DNA of 64,000 nt from Valencia hispanica (GCA_963556495.2 OY747721.1:11720649-11784648), one strand, 5' to 3'; numbered from the stretch's first letter, positions 24,901 through 34,869 are shown. Numbers and translations: made by a program. Notes: generated from the letters alone by a model not told the origin.

Positions 24901-25953
24901 GTAGGAAGGTCCAATTTTATTATGGGAGTCGCTCTTGCAACAGAACCAGTGCCTCCACCCCTTAGCCAATCAGTGACTGATCTAGGCATCCTTGGAACAC
25001 AAGCAAAGTAGGTACTGAAAAAGGGGCTTGCTGAGTAGGTGCTAGTGGGAAAGGGGTGGGCCATGTGTGAGAAAGCATTTCATGCCCAGTGTTTAGTTTG
25101 CTGGCGGATCCATGATGCTGTAGGCCTCGTTTTGCTGGGAACCTTGTTAGAGTACATATCATCATTAAGCCTTTGAAATACAAGATTCTAAATGAAAGAA
25201 ATAAGTGGACTTTGACAGAAAACTGAAAATGATTAAGTAGGATAATGATCCAAAATGGTTCACCAGGCATAACAATCAACAATATTTCATAGCCGTCTCA
25301 GTCCCCAGAGGTAAATACTTTGGAAAATAATTTAGAATGTAGCAAGGATTTCATAACTAGGGACCTAAAACTCTGGACGTTGTGTAGAGATTGCTCAAGG
25401 AGCAATGTGCAAAACACCCTATGCTACAACCTTGTGAGATGCTTTAGAAGTGTTTTCCTATTGGTAAAAATAGATTGTATCAAGTATCAACAGTAGTGAC
25501 AGCAGTTGTTAAACGGGTGCTCATTTTTCTATCAGCACGCATGTCAAAGAGAGCATGCTCACCTTTGTGTAATCTCTGCGCTCTAACTTTGAGGTCAGGC
25601 AAGGTGGGAGAATTACAGTGGCTTAGAGTTGTTATGCAACACTTGGAGCCACCACAGAATTGGCTTCATATGGCAGAAAACGCCCAGTCACTATTTTCTG
25701 TAATTACCTGTATTTGAATTTTAAAGACAGACCTCACCATATTAGCAAACACAGAAGCACACAGTTATTTAGAAAAAAAAGCGCCCTTTATTACCAGTTT
25801 AAATAACTGATCGTTGGTTTTGCTGTTTTAAAGCGGGTGTTTGTTGAACAGGTGCGTTGTTACCTTTGATTCCGGCTGGCCGGACACGGTGGTACCCTGA
25901 CGGTTCAGGTCCCGGTTCTGAGGTTCGCTCTCTTTTTCGCTAATTTCCGTCAT
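886..25953 (-). CDS. stac2: stac2, SH3 and cysteine-rich domain adaptor, 5' five coding exons
   Basis: Five coding exons on the minus strand (25953-25864, 9543-9168, 9038-8944, 1174-1090, 998-886) join in frame to 253 codons. In order they encode a short acidic N-terminus beginning MTEISEKE, a basic [12 protein letters not shown] motif, a Ser/Pro-rich linker, a complete C1-type zinc domain (H-x12-C-x2-C-x13-C-x2-C-x4-H-x2-C-x8-C), the [10 protein letters not shown] segment and [15 protein letters not shown]. This order and these motifs match vertebrate STAC2 better than STAC or STAC3 as I remember them. STAC proteins are cytoplasmic adaptors that bind L-type voltage-gated calcium channels and alter their trafficking and calcium-dependent inactivation. 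The SH3-coding exons are not in the window, so the gene runs off the left edge. Intron phases are 0, 1, 0, 1, and the last exon seen ends in phase 0. All junctions are GT-AG. The gene is close to med1, as in human. Confidence 0.93.
1090..1174 (-). CDS. stac2: stac2 exon 4: [10 protein letters not shown] segment
   Basis: The acceptor is TTTCAG and the donor GTGAGT. The exon encodes [20 protein letters not shown] and then VKEAPAAQ. The RNFSSPLL motif follows the C1 domain in STAC proteins. The 85-bp exon starts in phase 0 and ends in phase 1, which matches both neighbours. Intron 3 between this exon and exon 3 is about 7.8 kb. Confidence 0.9.
1530..1640. repeat. Short dispersed repeat fragment
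   Basis: The stretch holds GGGGCCAATGGGGGCCAGTG followed by CCCCTGTAGAA, a combination seen repeatedly in teleost genomes. No terminal repeats or target duplication could be fixed, so it is a fragment of unknown class. Confidence 0.35.
4005..4380 (+). mobile_element. Tc1/mariner relic (left end)
   Basis: The stretch begins with GTGCTGTGAAAAGGATCTAC, continues through CTTACATGTTTCAGATAATC and reaches CAACAATTGCCATCAAGCAT. This is the order found at the end of a widespread teleost Tc1-like family. The same family occurs again at 36900-37490, where CATCAAGCAT and TTTCAGATCATC are shared. The transposase core and right end are missing. Confidence 0.6.
4540..5040 (+). repeat. LTR-like T/C-rich repeat
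   Basis: The block contains runs such as TTGTTCAGCTCCCTCTGTCT, CCTGGTTTTTCCCTCCTACA and CTGTCCGTGGGTCTTGTCCT. This resembles the solo LTRs of fish Gypsy-type elements. A weaker relative is at 11085-11250. No flanking duplication was found. Confidence 0.35.
5550..6640. repeat. Repeat-like block: purine-rich arm plus GC-rich core
   Basis: A purine-rich arm (5580-5770) leads to a very GC-rich core (about 6050-6410) that stands out sharply from the AT-rich intron. Long ORFs open on both strands across the core (for example 5996-6427 plus and 5946-6497 minus), as expected where stop codons are rare. None shows a known domain. It resembles a dispersed teleost repeat unit, but I cannot name the class. 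A CpG-rich host element is an alternative. Confidence 0.4.
8944..9038 (-). CDS. stac2: stac2 exon 3: second half of C1 domain
   Basis: The exon encodes [13 protein letters not shown], then VAAHLWC and a final Cys followed by NGK. It supplies the second Cys pair, the His, and the last two Cys of the C1 domain begun in exon 2. The acceptor is ATCCAG and the donor GTAAGA. Length 95 takes the frame from phase 1 to phase 0. [10 protein letters not shown] and HLWC are hallmarks of STAC2 compared with its paralogues. Confidence 0.93.
9168..9543 (-). CDS. stac2: stac2 exon 2: basic motif, Ser/Pro linker, first half of C1 domain
   Basis: A TTCCAG acceptor precedes CTGCAGCGGCTTAAG (LQRLK). The exon encodes [20 protein letters not shown], a linker of repeated Ser-Pro and Pro-Ser units, then [17 protein letters not shown], the first His and first Cys pair of a C1 zinc finger. 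It ends after CAA G with donor GTTCGT, so the Gly codon is split with the next exon. The linker varies between species in this family. The zinc ligands are all present. Confidence 0.93.
9721..10335. mobile_element. Harbinger-like MITE with TTA target duplication
   Basis: The left end GGCTCTATCTACACGGAGAC is the imperfect inverted complement of the right end, which reads GTCTCCATGTACAGCAAGCC. Both sides are flanked by TTA (9718-9720 and 10336-10338). A 3-bp TWA duplication is the mark of PIF/Harbinger elements. The 615-bp interior has no transposase, so it is non-autonomous. It begins 177 bp upstream of stac2 exon 2. Confidence 0.65.
10590..10720. repeat. Dispersed TTCAATTCAATTCAGTTTAT-type repeat
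   Basis: Tandem TTCAA units run into TTTATATAGCGCCAATTCAC, a very common teleost repeat tail. A second, more decayed copy is at 28660-28750, and a related short tail is at 61325-61358. Confidence 0.6.
10851..11074. mobile_element. hAT-type MITE (GTGCCCAA family), copy 1
   Basis: The left end CAGGCGTGCCCAATCCTGGT is the inverted complement of the right end (ACCAGGGTTGGGCACCCCTG). The interior motifs CAACACACCTGAATCAAATT and GATTCAGCTGTGATGAGAAG are also roughly inverted, so the element is a near-palindrome. The flanks are too diverged to show a clean 8-bp duplication. The same family is at 30713-30935 (intact) and 19455-19650 (partial). Confidence 0.65.
11085..11250 (+). repeat. LTR-like repeat fragment
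   Basis: A T/C-rich stretch with CTACCTGTTTGCCTTCTCTC, CCAGCTGCACCCTGTTTATA and CACCTGCATCTCGTCAGTAA resembles the block at 4540-5040 and fish Gypsy-type LTRs. It is a short fragment without boundaries. Confidence 0.3.
14745..14870. repeat. Dispersed repeat (CCATCCATTATCTGG / GGGTACACCCTGGACAGGTG)
   Basis: The sequence carries the CATCCATTATCT start and the GGCAGGGTACACCCTGGACA segment of an abundant teleost repeat. A run of ten or more G lies inside. The unit at 49190-49560 appears to be a fuller copy of a related repeat. Confidence 0.55.
17402..18934 (-). mobile_element. Full-length Tc1-like transposon with long inverted repeats
   Basis: The element starts CAGGTCCTTCACAAAAAATT and ends with its inverted counterpart ...AAGGACCTG. 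TA dinucleotides flank it at 17400-17401 and 18935-18936. The inverted repeats are about 165-170 bp (17402-17571 and 18769-18934) and nearly identical. Both hold an inner ACCAACTGAAATATTTCAGG block, so this is the IR/DR class. The 1,533-bp length is normal for fish Tc1. The single gene on the minus strand is broken. The high identity of the ends suggests a fairly recent insertion or efficient mobilisation in trans. Confidence 0.92.
17624..18606 (-). pseudogene. Tc1-like DD34E transposase, inactivated
   Basis: The frame begins [10 protein letters not shown] with the ATG at the complement of 18604-18606. It has an N-terminal paired-like helix-turn-helix ([15 protein letters not shown]), GRPR-like basic text, the QHDLAPAH block with the second catalytic Asp, and LNPIENL with the catalytic Glu. 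It ends FLTKY before a stop at 17624. There are three lesions. Codon 11 is TAG (18574-18576). A small out-of-frame deletion near 18180 changes the frame and removes the stretch that normally holds FSDES, hence the first catalytic Asp. A further TAG follows ASITP near 17703. Compared with relatives the length is otherwise complete. It cannot encode active enzyme. Confidence 0.9.
19455..19650. mobile_element. hAT-type MITE (GTGCCCAA family), partial copy
   Basis: The unit shares CCAGTCCTTGAG, GCTCCAATACACTGAATCAA and the inverted GATTCAGGTGTGTTTGAGCA with the copies at 10851 and 30713. The outer TIR bases are lost at both ends. It lies directly beside the older Tc1 relic. Confidence 0.5.
21068..21709. 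mobile_element. hAT-type MITE (CAGAGGTGG termini)
   Basis: The left end CAGAGGTGGATAGAAACTAG and the right end ...CTACTCTACCCACCTCTG are inverted copies. Subterminal TTTACTTGAGTAA motifs repeat on both arms. Flanks read CCCTCAGA and CCCTAATG, which fits an eroded 8-bp duplication (5 of 8 match). There is no transposase in the 642-bp element. The preceding 170 bp hold repeated AGTTCATAGTTCA units, probably another decayed repeat. Confidence 0.75.
23690..25460 (+). mobile_element. Decayed Tc1-like relic, interrupted by other repeats
   Basis: Tc1-type end text lies at 23690-23900 (GCATTCGTATTCAACCCCCT and neighbours). A plus-strand transposase remnant lies at 25100-25420, with GGATAATGATCCAAAATGGT corresponding to the QQDNDPK block. 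A MITE (24727-25060) and a segment ending GAGCTGCTTTAA near 24412 lie between. No usable frame remains. Confidence 0.5.
24727..25060. mobile_element. MITE with CTTTTCCACCAGTAC termini
   Basis: The left arm CTTTTCCACCAGTACATACT is matched in inverse by the right arm, AGTAGGTGCTAGTGGGAAAG. This is a common teleost MITE ending. Interior text such as ACCACCTCAGTGTGGGTCAT also fits. Target duplications were not resolved. Confidence 0.5.
25864..25953 (-). CDS. stac2: stac2 coding exon 1 (start codon)
   Basis: The ATG is the complement of 25951-25953. It is followed by 30 codons that begin [11 protein letters not shown] and end ESK, directly before a GTAACA donor. Human STAC2 begins MTEMSEKENEP and its next exon begins LQRFKRSLS, so both the start and the phase-0 splice agree. 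The bases before the ATG give a purine at -3. The exon is more than 16 kb from exon 2, so it is recognised by homology and splice frame, not by proximity. Confidence 0.9.
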
Positions 25954-26430
25954 CTTGAATCAGTGCAATCGCTCCACCATCAGCAAAAACCGAAGTCCGC
26001 GGCGACAGAGGAACGAGAAAACTATTCATACAGAGGTTTGAAATATGGCGTGGAAAAGAAGAGGACGTTTAGACTCCAATCACTAACCTATCTAATTATA
26101 ATAATAATAGTAATAATAAACCGCAAAATCCATTAAAACGACCTCCTTTAACTCAGGGTTAAAACTACGGGTGGAAATAGAACCAATAAAATACCGGATT
26201 AAAAACCGAACATGCGGTTAGACTTGCTGTTCATCCTCCGCCGCCTCTCGAATGTCTCGTGCCCCGGCCAGTATTTCTCCTCGCGCGCACACACGCGCTC
26301 CTTAAAACAACTTTAATCTCGCCAATAGAAAGTGCTCAGTGGCTCTGATTGGTTCAAACTGACAGACAAAGGCAAAAAGGAACATAAGAAACAGCTGTGA
26401 TTGGCTGAGAGATAATGACGGTCAGACGTT
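25954..26430 (-). promoter_or_regulatory. stac2: stac2 5' UTR and probable promoter
   Basis: Directly upstream of the stac2 ATG, base composition changes from AT-rich to CpG-containing (around 25985-26010 and 26230-26320). CCAAT boxes are present in both orientations near 26319, 26346 and 26399. No clear TATA box was seen. The position and composition fit a CpG-type vertebrate promoter. The transcription start cannot be fixed from sequence alone. Confidence 0.5.
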
Positions 26431-28659
26431 GTGAGTATTTTAAATAATACCTAAAATAAAGAAAACATTCATCTCTATTGCACATTAAAAACTAAACAAA
26501 ATGTAAAATTAATAACTAGTAGACAGCAGAAATTTGGATTACAATCAAACAATAATAAAGCATAATAAAATAAATATTAGAACATTTAATACTTTCAAAC
26601 TCTATATAAGCTGCTTTTGACAAGTATCAATAGTGTTATAGTATCCCATTGATAAACTGTGCATTGAAAATTTACAATCTGCATAAATGTCTAATTCAAA
26701 TGTAAATATATTTCTTTGAGTCTAAATGACGTTACAAATGAGTTGCTGTTTTTATCTTTGGTGTTTTATGTACACATTTAATAAAATTTAAAAAATGTAC
26801 AACAACTTATGTACTGACTCTCGTCAAATATATATACTTAAAGTATCATGATTACTGTACTTTTTTTTTGCCAGTTTACTCTAAAAGATTTAAGATGTTA
26901 ATTTGTTGCTGGTTCATTAAAGAGAATTCTAAAAAAGTCCCACCTGCAGTAATTGGACCTCCACTAAAAGTGATAAACATAGGAAAGAATTTGATACAGC
27001 AGATTTTTTTAAAGGAAAGTACCAATGTTACAAAGGTTTAGATCTCAAAATTATACAGCATGTTATATATGTTATATTCGGAATTATAGGTTTAAGCTGA
27101 TATAGTAAACCAGTGCCTACTCAACAAGAAACCAGTGATAAGTAATGGGCTTTAGGGCCCCTCTAACCAGTTACTACATCCAAACTTTTGCTGTTTAGAC
27201 AATGGCCCAGAAAGCAAAAGCATAAAGACGGGTTTGCATAATTTCTACAACTGTATCAAACATAAATAAAATACATTTATAACATCTCTTGTTTGACAAT
27301 TCTAGTGTTCAAGTTGCTAAACTGACTTGATATTTTACAGATAAGTTCTTGCACATTAAACAATCCAGACCCTGGAAATTTACTTTAGCTTTACCATCCA
27401 AATTAATAAAATACATCTACATTTGTGTCCCAGAAAGGCTAATCCAGTAATGTAAGACAGAATGGAACCACACAACATGTTTTCTGTTGCTGTTAAGTCA
27501 TTTTTGCTTTTGCTCCTCAACAAGATATTAAATGCAGGACAGGGTAAACCATAGAAAAATATATTTAACTAAATATAGAGATCTGTTCACATTGCCTCGC
27601 ATCATTTTTAGACCAGTACTATAACCACTAAGGGAAGGGTACTAGGTGGTGAAATACTGCAAGCTTAATCAATTCTAATATAGTGGTATTTTGCATACAT
27701 TCAAAATAAAGATTGCAATTAAAGAAATATTGATAAAACAAATGAATTGTATGGATGCAAAAGACCACTGTTATGTCTTTTTCCCTCAGCAAGAGGAGCT
27801 TCTTATACTGCAATAATATTTCATGGCTACTCACATTTGTATACTAATGAATGCTTAAAGCAACCAAAAAAAAAACCCTGACAAACTACATGTTTTATTC
27901 AGGCTCCCATGCTTGTGTTGGAATTGACACAGAAAATGAACAACATATAGGTTAAACATTACAAGCTTGTGTAGGTGAGGCGCAGTCCACAGAGAGCATG
28001 GGCAGCTCAGTATGGGTGGCTGATTCAGCACTAAGGACAGCTCCTCCTGCCTGCCTCTGCAAATGTCTCACTAATTATCAGGCTTTATGTGCGCTGTCTC
28101 TTTCCATTCTCACCCAGTCCATTCTTTAACAAATTTCTCTCGATTAAACCTTGTGTTTGTTGCATTAAAAACATGCATGCAAAATAATTATATTTTGGTT
28201 TTTGTGTTTAAGCAGCCATGTAGCGATGTGCAGGTATTACCATTATGAAAAATGCACACTTATAGCTAAAGAAAAAAACTGTTTATCTGTGTTTTCCTTG
28301 TGGGTGTATCAGAATTGGACAGAACACAATGTCCCAGAATATTTCTTATGACAGTTTTTCTGGACCCACCTTTGAGCAGCTAGACAGCCCCTGTACTTTT
28401 TCCACCAAGAAAACAACGCGTTGTACTAAAGCGGGTAATTTCGGAAAGTAGGGACTAATTCTATTAGAAATCCACAAAAAAGCTAATGAGGCTTTTAAAT
28501 GACTTCTCAGTCTCATTGTAGATGTTGAACACTGATGGTATAATCCAGTATATGCTAGAATTCTGTAAATACATACCTAATAAATACCTTTTCAACGTTT
28601 AATGTAACTCATTTGAAAGCAGTATTTCTTTAACATAAATCTATAACTTGGTAGTAGTT

Positions 28660-28750
28660 TCAATTCAGTTTTATATAGCACCAATTCACAACACGTCTTA
28701 AGGCAATTTACAAGAAAAGTGATTTCAATTCAATCGTACATACATTCTAG
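28660..28750. repeat. Decayed copy of the TTCAATTCAGTTTTATATAG repeat
   Basis: This stretch shares TATAGC, CCAATTCACAACA and AGTGATTTCAATTCAAT with the copy at 10590-10720. Confidence 0.5.
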
Positions 28751-28789
28751 TTAATCCCCGATTAAGTTTGATATGTTATTGCAGGTAAA

Positions 28790-29830
28790 ATAGGTACTGA
28801 ACACATCAGCTATACTTAGGTTAAATAATTAAATGATACTAGACTGAACATTTATAACTGATGTCTGTAGCAACCAAAGCAATCCTCAAATAAAATAAAG
28901 CCAATTAGTCTACAATTGAAGTTATAGCTAAAAGGAATAAAACCGGAAACAAGCACTGAACACAATATGGAAAAATGCTTAGAAAGCTAAGAAACCAGCT
29001 GAAATCTGTTAATATTTAGAAAGTATACCTATGCACAGACTAATGCAAAGCTTTTGAAAAGTTTCACTATTGCCATTAAAGACATAATGTAGAAGTGGAA
29101 GGAACACAATTTGATGCTAAACCATCCTTGACGAGATGCCCCTCATGAAATCTCTGACAGAGTAGTAAAGAGAAAGGAGTTTTCCAAACTCTAAGGAACA
29201 CTCACACTTAACAAGAACTAGAAATAGCTGGTACCGTTGTTCAAATAAGAGCAATAGCTTATGCACTTGACTGCACTGGACTCTATTTGCACTCACTGCA
29301 CAAGACTCCACTGCTGAAGTAAAATCACATTAATTCTTGTTAAATACTTACTGCAGAACATTTGGACCTCTTTGGATGTCATTGTCATTAGGAGGAAGAA
29401 TGTTTCTGCACATCAGTCCAAAAACACCATGGATAAAGTGATATTTGCAGGAGGGGGAATCATGTTAACAACATGTCACACTGGCAGACCCCAAATAATC
29501 CAACCCAATGATAATAATTGAGGATGTTTAACCCCATAGTTCAAAACACACAGCCAAGGACACTCCTAATTGGTTTTCAATTCGGAGAAGGAAATGAAAA
29601 CTGCCAGAATGGTCAGGTCAATCAACAAACAACTGAAAAGAATTGAAGATGAGTGTATACAAATGACCTAAAGAATTACAATTTGTGTGAAAGAATGGGT
29701 CAAAATTCCACCTGAGAAATTTACGTAACCAGTTTCTTCATACAAGAAGTCTCTGTAAAATCTACTGTGTGTGTGTGTTCAATACTTGTTTGCTGGGTCA
29801 GTAATTTAAAATAAAACCAATATCTCAATT
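28790..29830. mobile_element. Decayed Tc1/mariner element with both ends
   Basis: The left text TAGGTACTGAACACATCAGC is roughly inverted at the right end (GTGTTCAATACTTGTTTGCT, near 29777). Plus-strand interior remnants such as GAAAACTGCCAGAATGGTCA and CAACTGAAAAGAATTGAAGA recall the end of a Tc1-type transposase. Stops and indels are numerous. Confidence 0.5.
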
Positions 29831-30712
29831 TTTGATCTGATTTGCTTAGATCTTTTTGTATGTGTTGTTTTCTTGAAATGTTGTCAACATCTGTTGTAAA
29901 TTCTGTATCAGTGGCCCCATTAGAGACATTTAAACCAAGAAAAATGACATGTTCAATACTTAATTTATACTTCCTCATTAGCATGCACATATTATGTGTG
30001 CAAACTTCAAAAGTATTTGCTGAAAAATTGATAAATAGGAAGAAAACATTAAAATATTTTTCAGCCCCTGACATATTTGGATTTCTTTTGTGGGATGCTT
30101 AAAGTGTCAAAATCTATAATTTAGTTAGTTTGTAATGATTGCTCCAGTTAGTGTTGAATCATGAACGTTTTCTTTGCTCTCATGCCAGGCCAAGAGCTCC
30201 TGCTGGCTTCCATTTTTGCAACATCATCTTTTATTGAGTGCTTAGGAGGAGGACTGTTTTGCTCTACTTACAAAACACTACACTTCATCCTCTTTCTCGT
30301 CATGCTGCACAAACACAATATGCACACAGAACAAGACACACAGGAAGAACGTTCACACGGGGTGATTGAAGGTATTATAGTGTATATTCTTGAAATGCCA
30401 AAATCTATCATATTTCTTTATTTTAACTTAACTATTATTGATATAGAAACTTTCATTATTAAAATGGCTTTTAACAAACAACATTAAAGACCAAATATCC
30501 TATTTTAGAGCCAGTAAACCTTAAAATCTTGAAAACATGAATCAACGATAAATCCCAGTCATCCCTTTCATTTTTACTACACACTTTTAAATCACATAAT
30601 CAGCCTTTTGAGTCACACCCTTAAAACTTGACAAACACTTCCATATATGGATGATGATGTGGTGTCTACTACTGAACCATCTGACAGCTTATTGCTTTCC
30701 ATGACTGTAAAC

Positions 30713-30935
30713 TAGGGGTGCCCAATTCCGGTCCTCAAGGGCCGGTCTCCTGCAAGTTTTAGTTCTTTCCATGGTTCAGCACACCTGAATCAAGTGATGG
30801 CTCATTAGCAGGCCTCTGCAGAACTTTGACATGCTGAGGAGGTAGTTGGACTATTTGAATCAGCTGTGCTGGAGCAGAGGCTCGTCCAAAACTGGCTGGA
30901 GACCGGCCCTTGAGGTCCGGAATTGGACACCCATG
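30713..30935. mobile_element. hAT-type MITE (GTGCCCAA family), intact copy with 8-bp duplication
   Basis: The element begins TAGGGGTGCCCAATTCCGGT and ends in the inverted ...CCGGAATTGGACACCCATG. It is flanked by identical 8-mers CTGTAAAC at 30705-30712 and 30936-30943. A perfect 8-bp duplication identifies hAT-type transposition. The 223-bp element is nearly palindromic and has no coding capacity. Confidence 0.85.
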
Positions 30936-31307
30936 CTGTAAACAGTACACAGATTGTTTTCTTTTATCCAAAAATTACCTTCCTTAAGAGAACATGTTCA
31001 ATATGACATAAGCACTTTTGCCAGAAGATCATCTCTACATGAAGCCTGCGTTAGCTCTGTGGAAGTTGACAGGTGGAAAAGCCCTACAGCTCTACAGATG
31101 CCTGCTAATGGGACTGAATAATGAGTAAACAATGGTGATAGCAACAACTGATCCAATGATGCCTTAGTACAGAAAAGAGACACAGTTAAACATAGAAGCA
31201 TTTATCCAGGTGAACTTTCTGCATGGGAAAAATTTTGAGTACAGAAAGTTAATGAGAGTACCTTATTCAATGGCTTCGATAAGAAAAGAGAATGAACTGC
31301 AAATACA

Positions 31308-31740
31308 GGTGAATCTCGGAGAATTATAATATTGTGCAAAAGTTCATTTATTTCAGTAATTCAACTTAAAAGGTGAAACTAATATATGAGATGGACTCAT
31401 TACATGCAAAGCAAGATATTTCAAACCTGTATTTGTTATAATTTTGAGCATTATGGCTTACAGCTAAAGAAATTACATTTGAGTATTCATGCAGGTGTTT
31501 ATACTGCATGTAGGTAAGATGAACCGAGAAGGACCAAAAGAGGAAATTAGGGTCTGGTTCCTGGAAGGAACTAACATGAGTTCTTTTTGGGTTTTTACCA
31601 TGTAGTCTGACAGTTTCCCATGTGGCACTGGCCACAGCTCAGAACAATATCCTTTTTTAACAGCTCTAACAGAGGAACACTCAATCACTGTGACTGTCTG
31701 ATGATCATAATGTAAACGAAATTTGTAACTCACAATAAAT
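31308..31740. mobile_element. Tc1/mariner-like end fragment
   Basis: The text ACAGGTGAATCTCGGAGAAT, TTTCAGTAATTCAACTTAAA and GCATTATGGCTTACAGCTAA follows the order of a common teleost Tc1-type terminus. Sequence to 31740 may be its interior, but no transposase block was recognised. Confidence 0.5.
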
Positions 31741-33410
31741 ATATTTCTGGTATGATTTTAATTACATCATACTAAATGTTTATATATTCATATTTAAAAT
31801 GCTTATATTCAAAGCAAAAATTCTTGTTTTTCTAATGAAGTTCTAATAATTACAAAAATTGAAAAAGAGGTTAACTCAATCTGATAATGTAGTGCAATAA
31901 AAAGCCTGAATTTATCATTCATACATGCCGTATTTAGAATAATAATCATGTGAAATTGCCAGCTAATGCAAATGTAGTCTTTTTCTCATTTTCCCTCTAC
32001 TTCAAAAGAGCATGGAGAAGAGTAAATTACATTTGTATACATCTAACTCAGTCCCACGGGCATACTCTGCATGTGGTCCAATGAGTTAACTGTATTAGAC
32101 AAAACACCAAAGAATGCACTAGCTGTCTTGCTTGCATTAGTCTCTTATGCCATTAATTTATGCAAGTTCTTGGCTTAAAAACACAACTCTAATGGTGGCT
32201 AGAAATGTTTATTCTAATGTAATTTTAAATTTAAGAATTGTTTTAATTAAGCATGAGATATTTTATTGTGATTATTTCATTAATCTGTAACTCATAAAAG
32301 CCAAACTTTCCATTTCTTAGCAGCTTCCATGAGTGAATGCTTGCTATTTATGCTTTACAATAGAAACATTACAATAAAGACTACTAATCAGTAAGTGATT
32401 TATTAAATTAATTGTGTGACATTACCATTTCCCTCATGTAGTCTACATTGATGTTATTACAATGTTCATGTATTTCAAACAAAAACGAGAGAAAAATAAT
32501 TTTTTCACCAGGTGAATGTGCTGCACCCCTTAGGAGGCCTGATGGAGGAAAACACTGACAACAGAGAGCAGGTTTTCTAATTTAATGTTCATGTGATTGC
32601 AGTAATAAATGGAAGTTTGCTCTGTTGGACTGCTTCTGCATATCAAATTAAAAATGAAACCCAAAGCCTTTTGTGGCCCCAGAGGAAGCAGCATTGAGTC
32701 GACAAGGGGACAGAGGTTGAAGTAAACTTGGAAACTAGCTAAATCTGTGAGCTCATCTTTCATTTGCTCTGGCAGAGAGGGATTGGACCCCCTCCCATCC
32801 AAACAGATGTCCCCTCCAGTCCTGTCCAGGATTGGCCAATGAAAACCGTTTATGCAATTTACTGTGTTGGCTGCTGTCTTATTTGTAACAGTCTTTTAAT
32901 CTGGTATCATTTCTCTACTAAGGGATATAAACAGTAAACCTCCATTTGTATTATAAGCGTAGCATAATAGTTTGTTCACATTTTGAGGCGCTGAAAACTG
33001 CATGCAACATATTTTCCCTCTTGTTGGTTGTAGATCTGTAAAAGTAAGACAGGAAATGGACATGCACAGCCCTCAAAGTTTATTGGCACTGCTTGTAAAT
33101 AATTTTTAGTAGCTTTAAATCATATTAATCTTATTTAAATGTAATTTTAACCTAATTTCAGACTGAAAAATAAGAACAGTTTTTATTCAATTGAGGAACT
33201 GCTTTTTTCTCTCTCTCAAAACCACTGATGCCACACTTTTTGGTACCCAACATTTTCAATAAGACAAATGTAACTGAAGCTTTTTGTTTTTAAATGTTGC
33301 TGTTTTTAGATCGTTGAGATCATTTTAAATAGAAATCCATGACTTCTTGTTTCACTGGGATATAATCTCTTAACCACTCATAAAAACAGGAAAGACAAAA
33401 GAAAATGTTT

Positions 33411-34105
33411 TTTTAGGTCTCATTTACAAAGAAATCGTGTAATACTTTTCTCTTTCTTCTTTTTGAAATACGATTGGTCCCTCTGAGTTGCATACGCACG
33501 CTGCACGTGAAAATGTTCTCCAACCCCCATTGCCTGCAATAGCCGTAGAAAGAAAATAGATGGGAAAACAAGCGAGTCGGAAAAAGCTAGTCTCTTCTAC
33601 GTCACAGGGAAAATGGATAATTATGGACTTGCCTACCTTGGCTTGCAACGGCACACGGGAAGGCTGTATTGATTTTGCAGCCAGGAGAGCAGAGCAGTCT
33701 CTGCTAGTAGAAGCTAACCATTAGCAACTCCACAACATGGCGCAACACATTCAGGCTTGTGTTATTTGGAGAGATAACACATCAGCATTCAATTTTTTTT
33801 ACCCAAGCAAGAAGAGCTGAGGAAGAAATGGTATAAATGTGTCTTTGGAACACCAGTAGCAATTTAAGTTAAGTTAGTTAGTTTATTCAAGGGCAGCGCA
33901 AGAGCTGTTAGCCAATCAAAGGCAAGACGTTTGCATATCATAAATATTAACAAGCAAGACTCGTAATCCTGTCATTTTCTGCCCACCCACTCCGAAAAAC
34001 TTTAACCCATTGGAACAGGAGCACGAGAGCATTTTTCCCTGCAGGAAACGACTCACTATAGACCACTCCAAATTTATCGAAAAAACAAGTGAATGAGACC
34101 TTTAA
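33411..34105. mobile_element. Non-autonomous TTAA-type element (AGGTCTCATT termini)
   Basis: The left end TTTTAGGTCTCATTTAC and the right end GTGAATGAGACCTTTAA are inverted copies. The right side keeps TTAA and the left is one base off. TTAA termini suggest the piggyBac or Kolobok type. The interior has open stretches but no recognisable transposase. Confidence 0.55.
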
Positions 34106-34869
34106 GGAGGGCAGATGCATGTTAATTATCGTGAGGTGGGAAATGGCCTCAGACAAATGGCTACCTGCCTAATGTTGCTCACATCTTTAATTGGAACAAT
34201 AATAAGAAATCTTAAAACATCAGGAGATGTGACAAACCAGGCTGGACGAGGATCCAAGTTTATCTTGCTACCATGCACAGTGAGAAAGATGGTAAGGGAG
34301 GTATAAACAAAAATCTGCAAAGCTAATTGAAATGCAACAAAAACTGGCATCCTGGGGTCATTAAATCTATATCATGGCCACCACTTGCTATCTACATGCT
34401 AAACAATTGTTTGCTAGGAGAGACCTTGCCTCAACAATGAGAGTTCAAATGGTTTTGAAGGGATTTTTTGGTATCTTAGGGGATAATGGCCAATCAATTT
34501 GTTGAAAACATCTGGAGGGTTTGGAGACTCAAATGTCTCAAAACATAAATTTCCCAAATCAAATGTAGATCCCTCCATATGCTACCTAGAGCAGAGAAAA
34601 GTAAATTAGTCAAATGGAGGAGAGGTGGGGAGGATGGTAGATGACTTAGGTAGAGGCCAGCGATGAAGGATGTAGGGATGAAGGGTTGGATATTTCTGGA
34701 AAAATGGAAGGTGGGGTTGAAATAACATGATGAATAGTCCTGATTAGAAGAGATGAAAATAAATAGAAAGCTGGATCGAGCTGAAATTAAATCCTTATTC
34801 TGCTGATTGCTTTGATCTGAAGAAAGCATTGAGGTTTTCACCAGGAAATCCTTCAGGGGGGTTGAAACA

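Larger units (their letters stand above)
9544..25863. other. stac2: stac2 intron 1, 16.3 kb, transposon-rich
   Basis: The first intron carries a Harbinger-like MITE, hAT-type MITEs, two nested Tc1 copies, a further Tc1 relic and tails of SINE or LINE elements, each listed separately. AT-rich stretches between them (11280-14700, 14870-17100, 19660-21000 and 21720-23680) show no exon or element that I can support. Confidence 0.6.
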
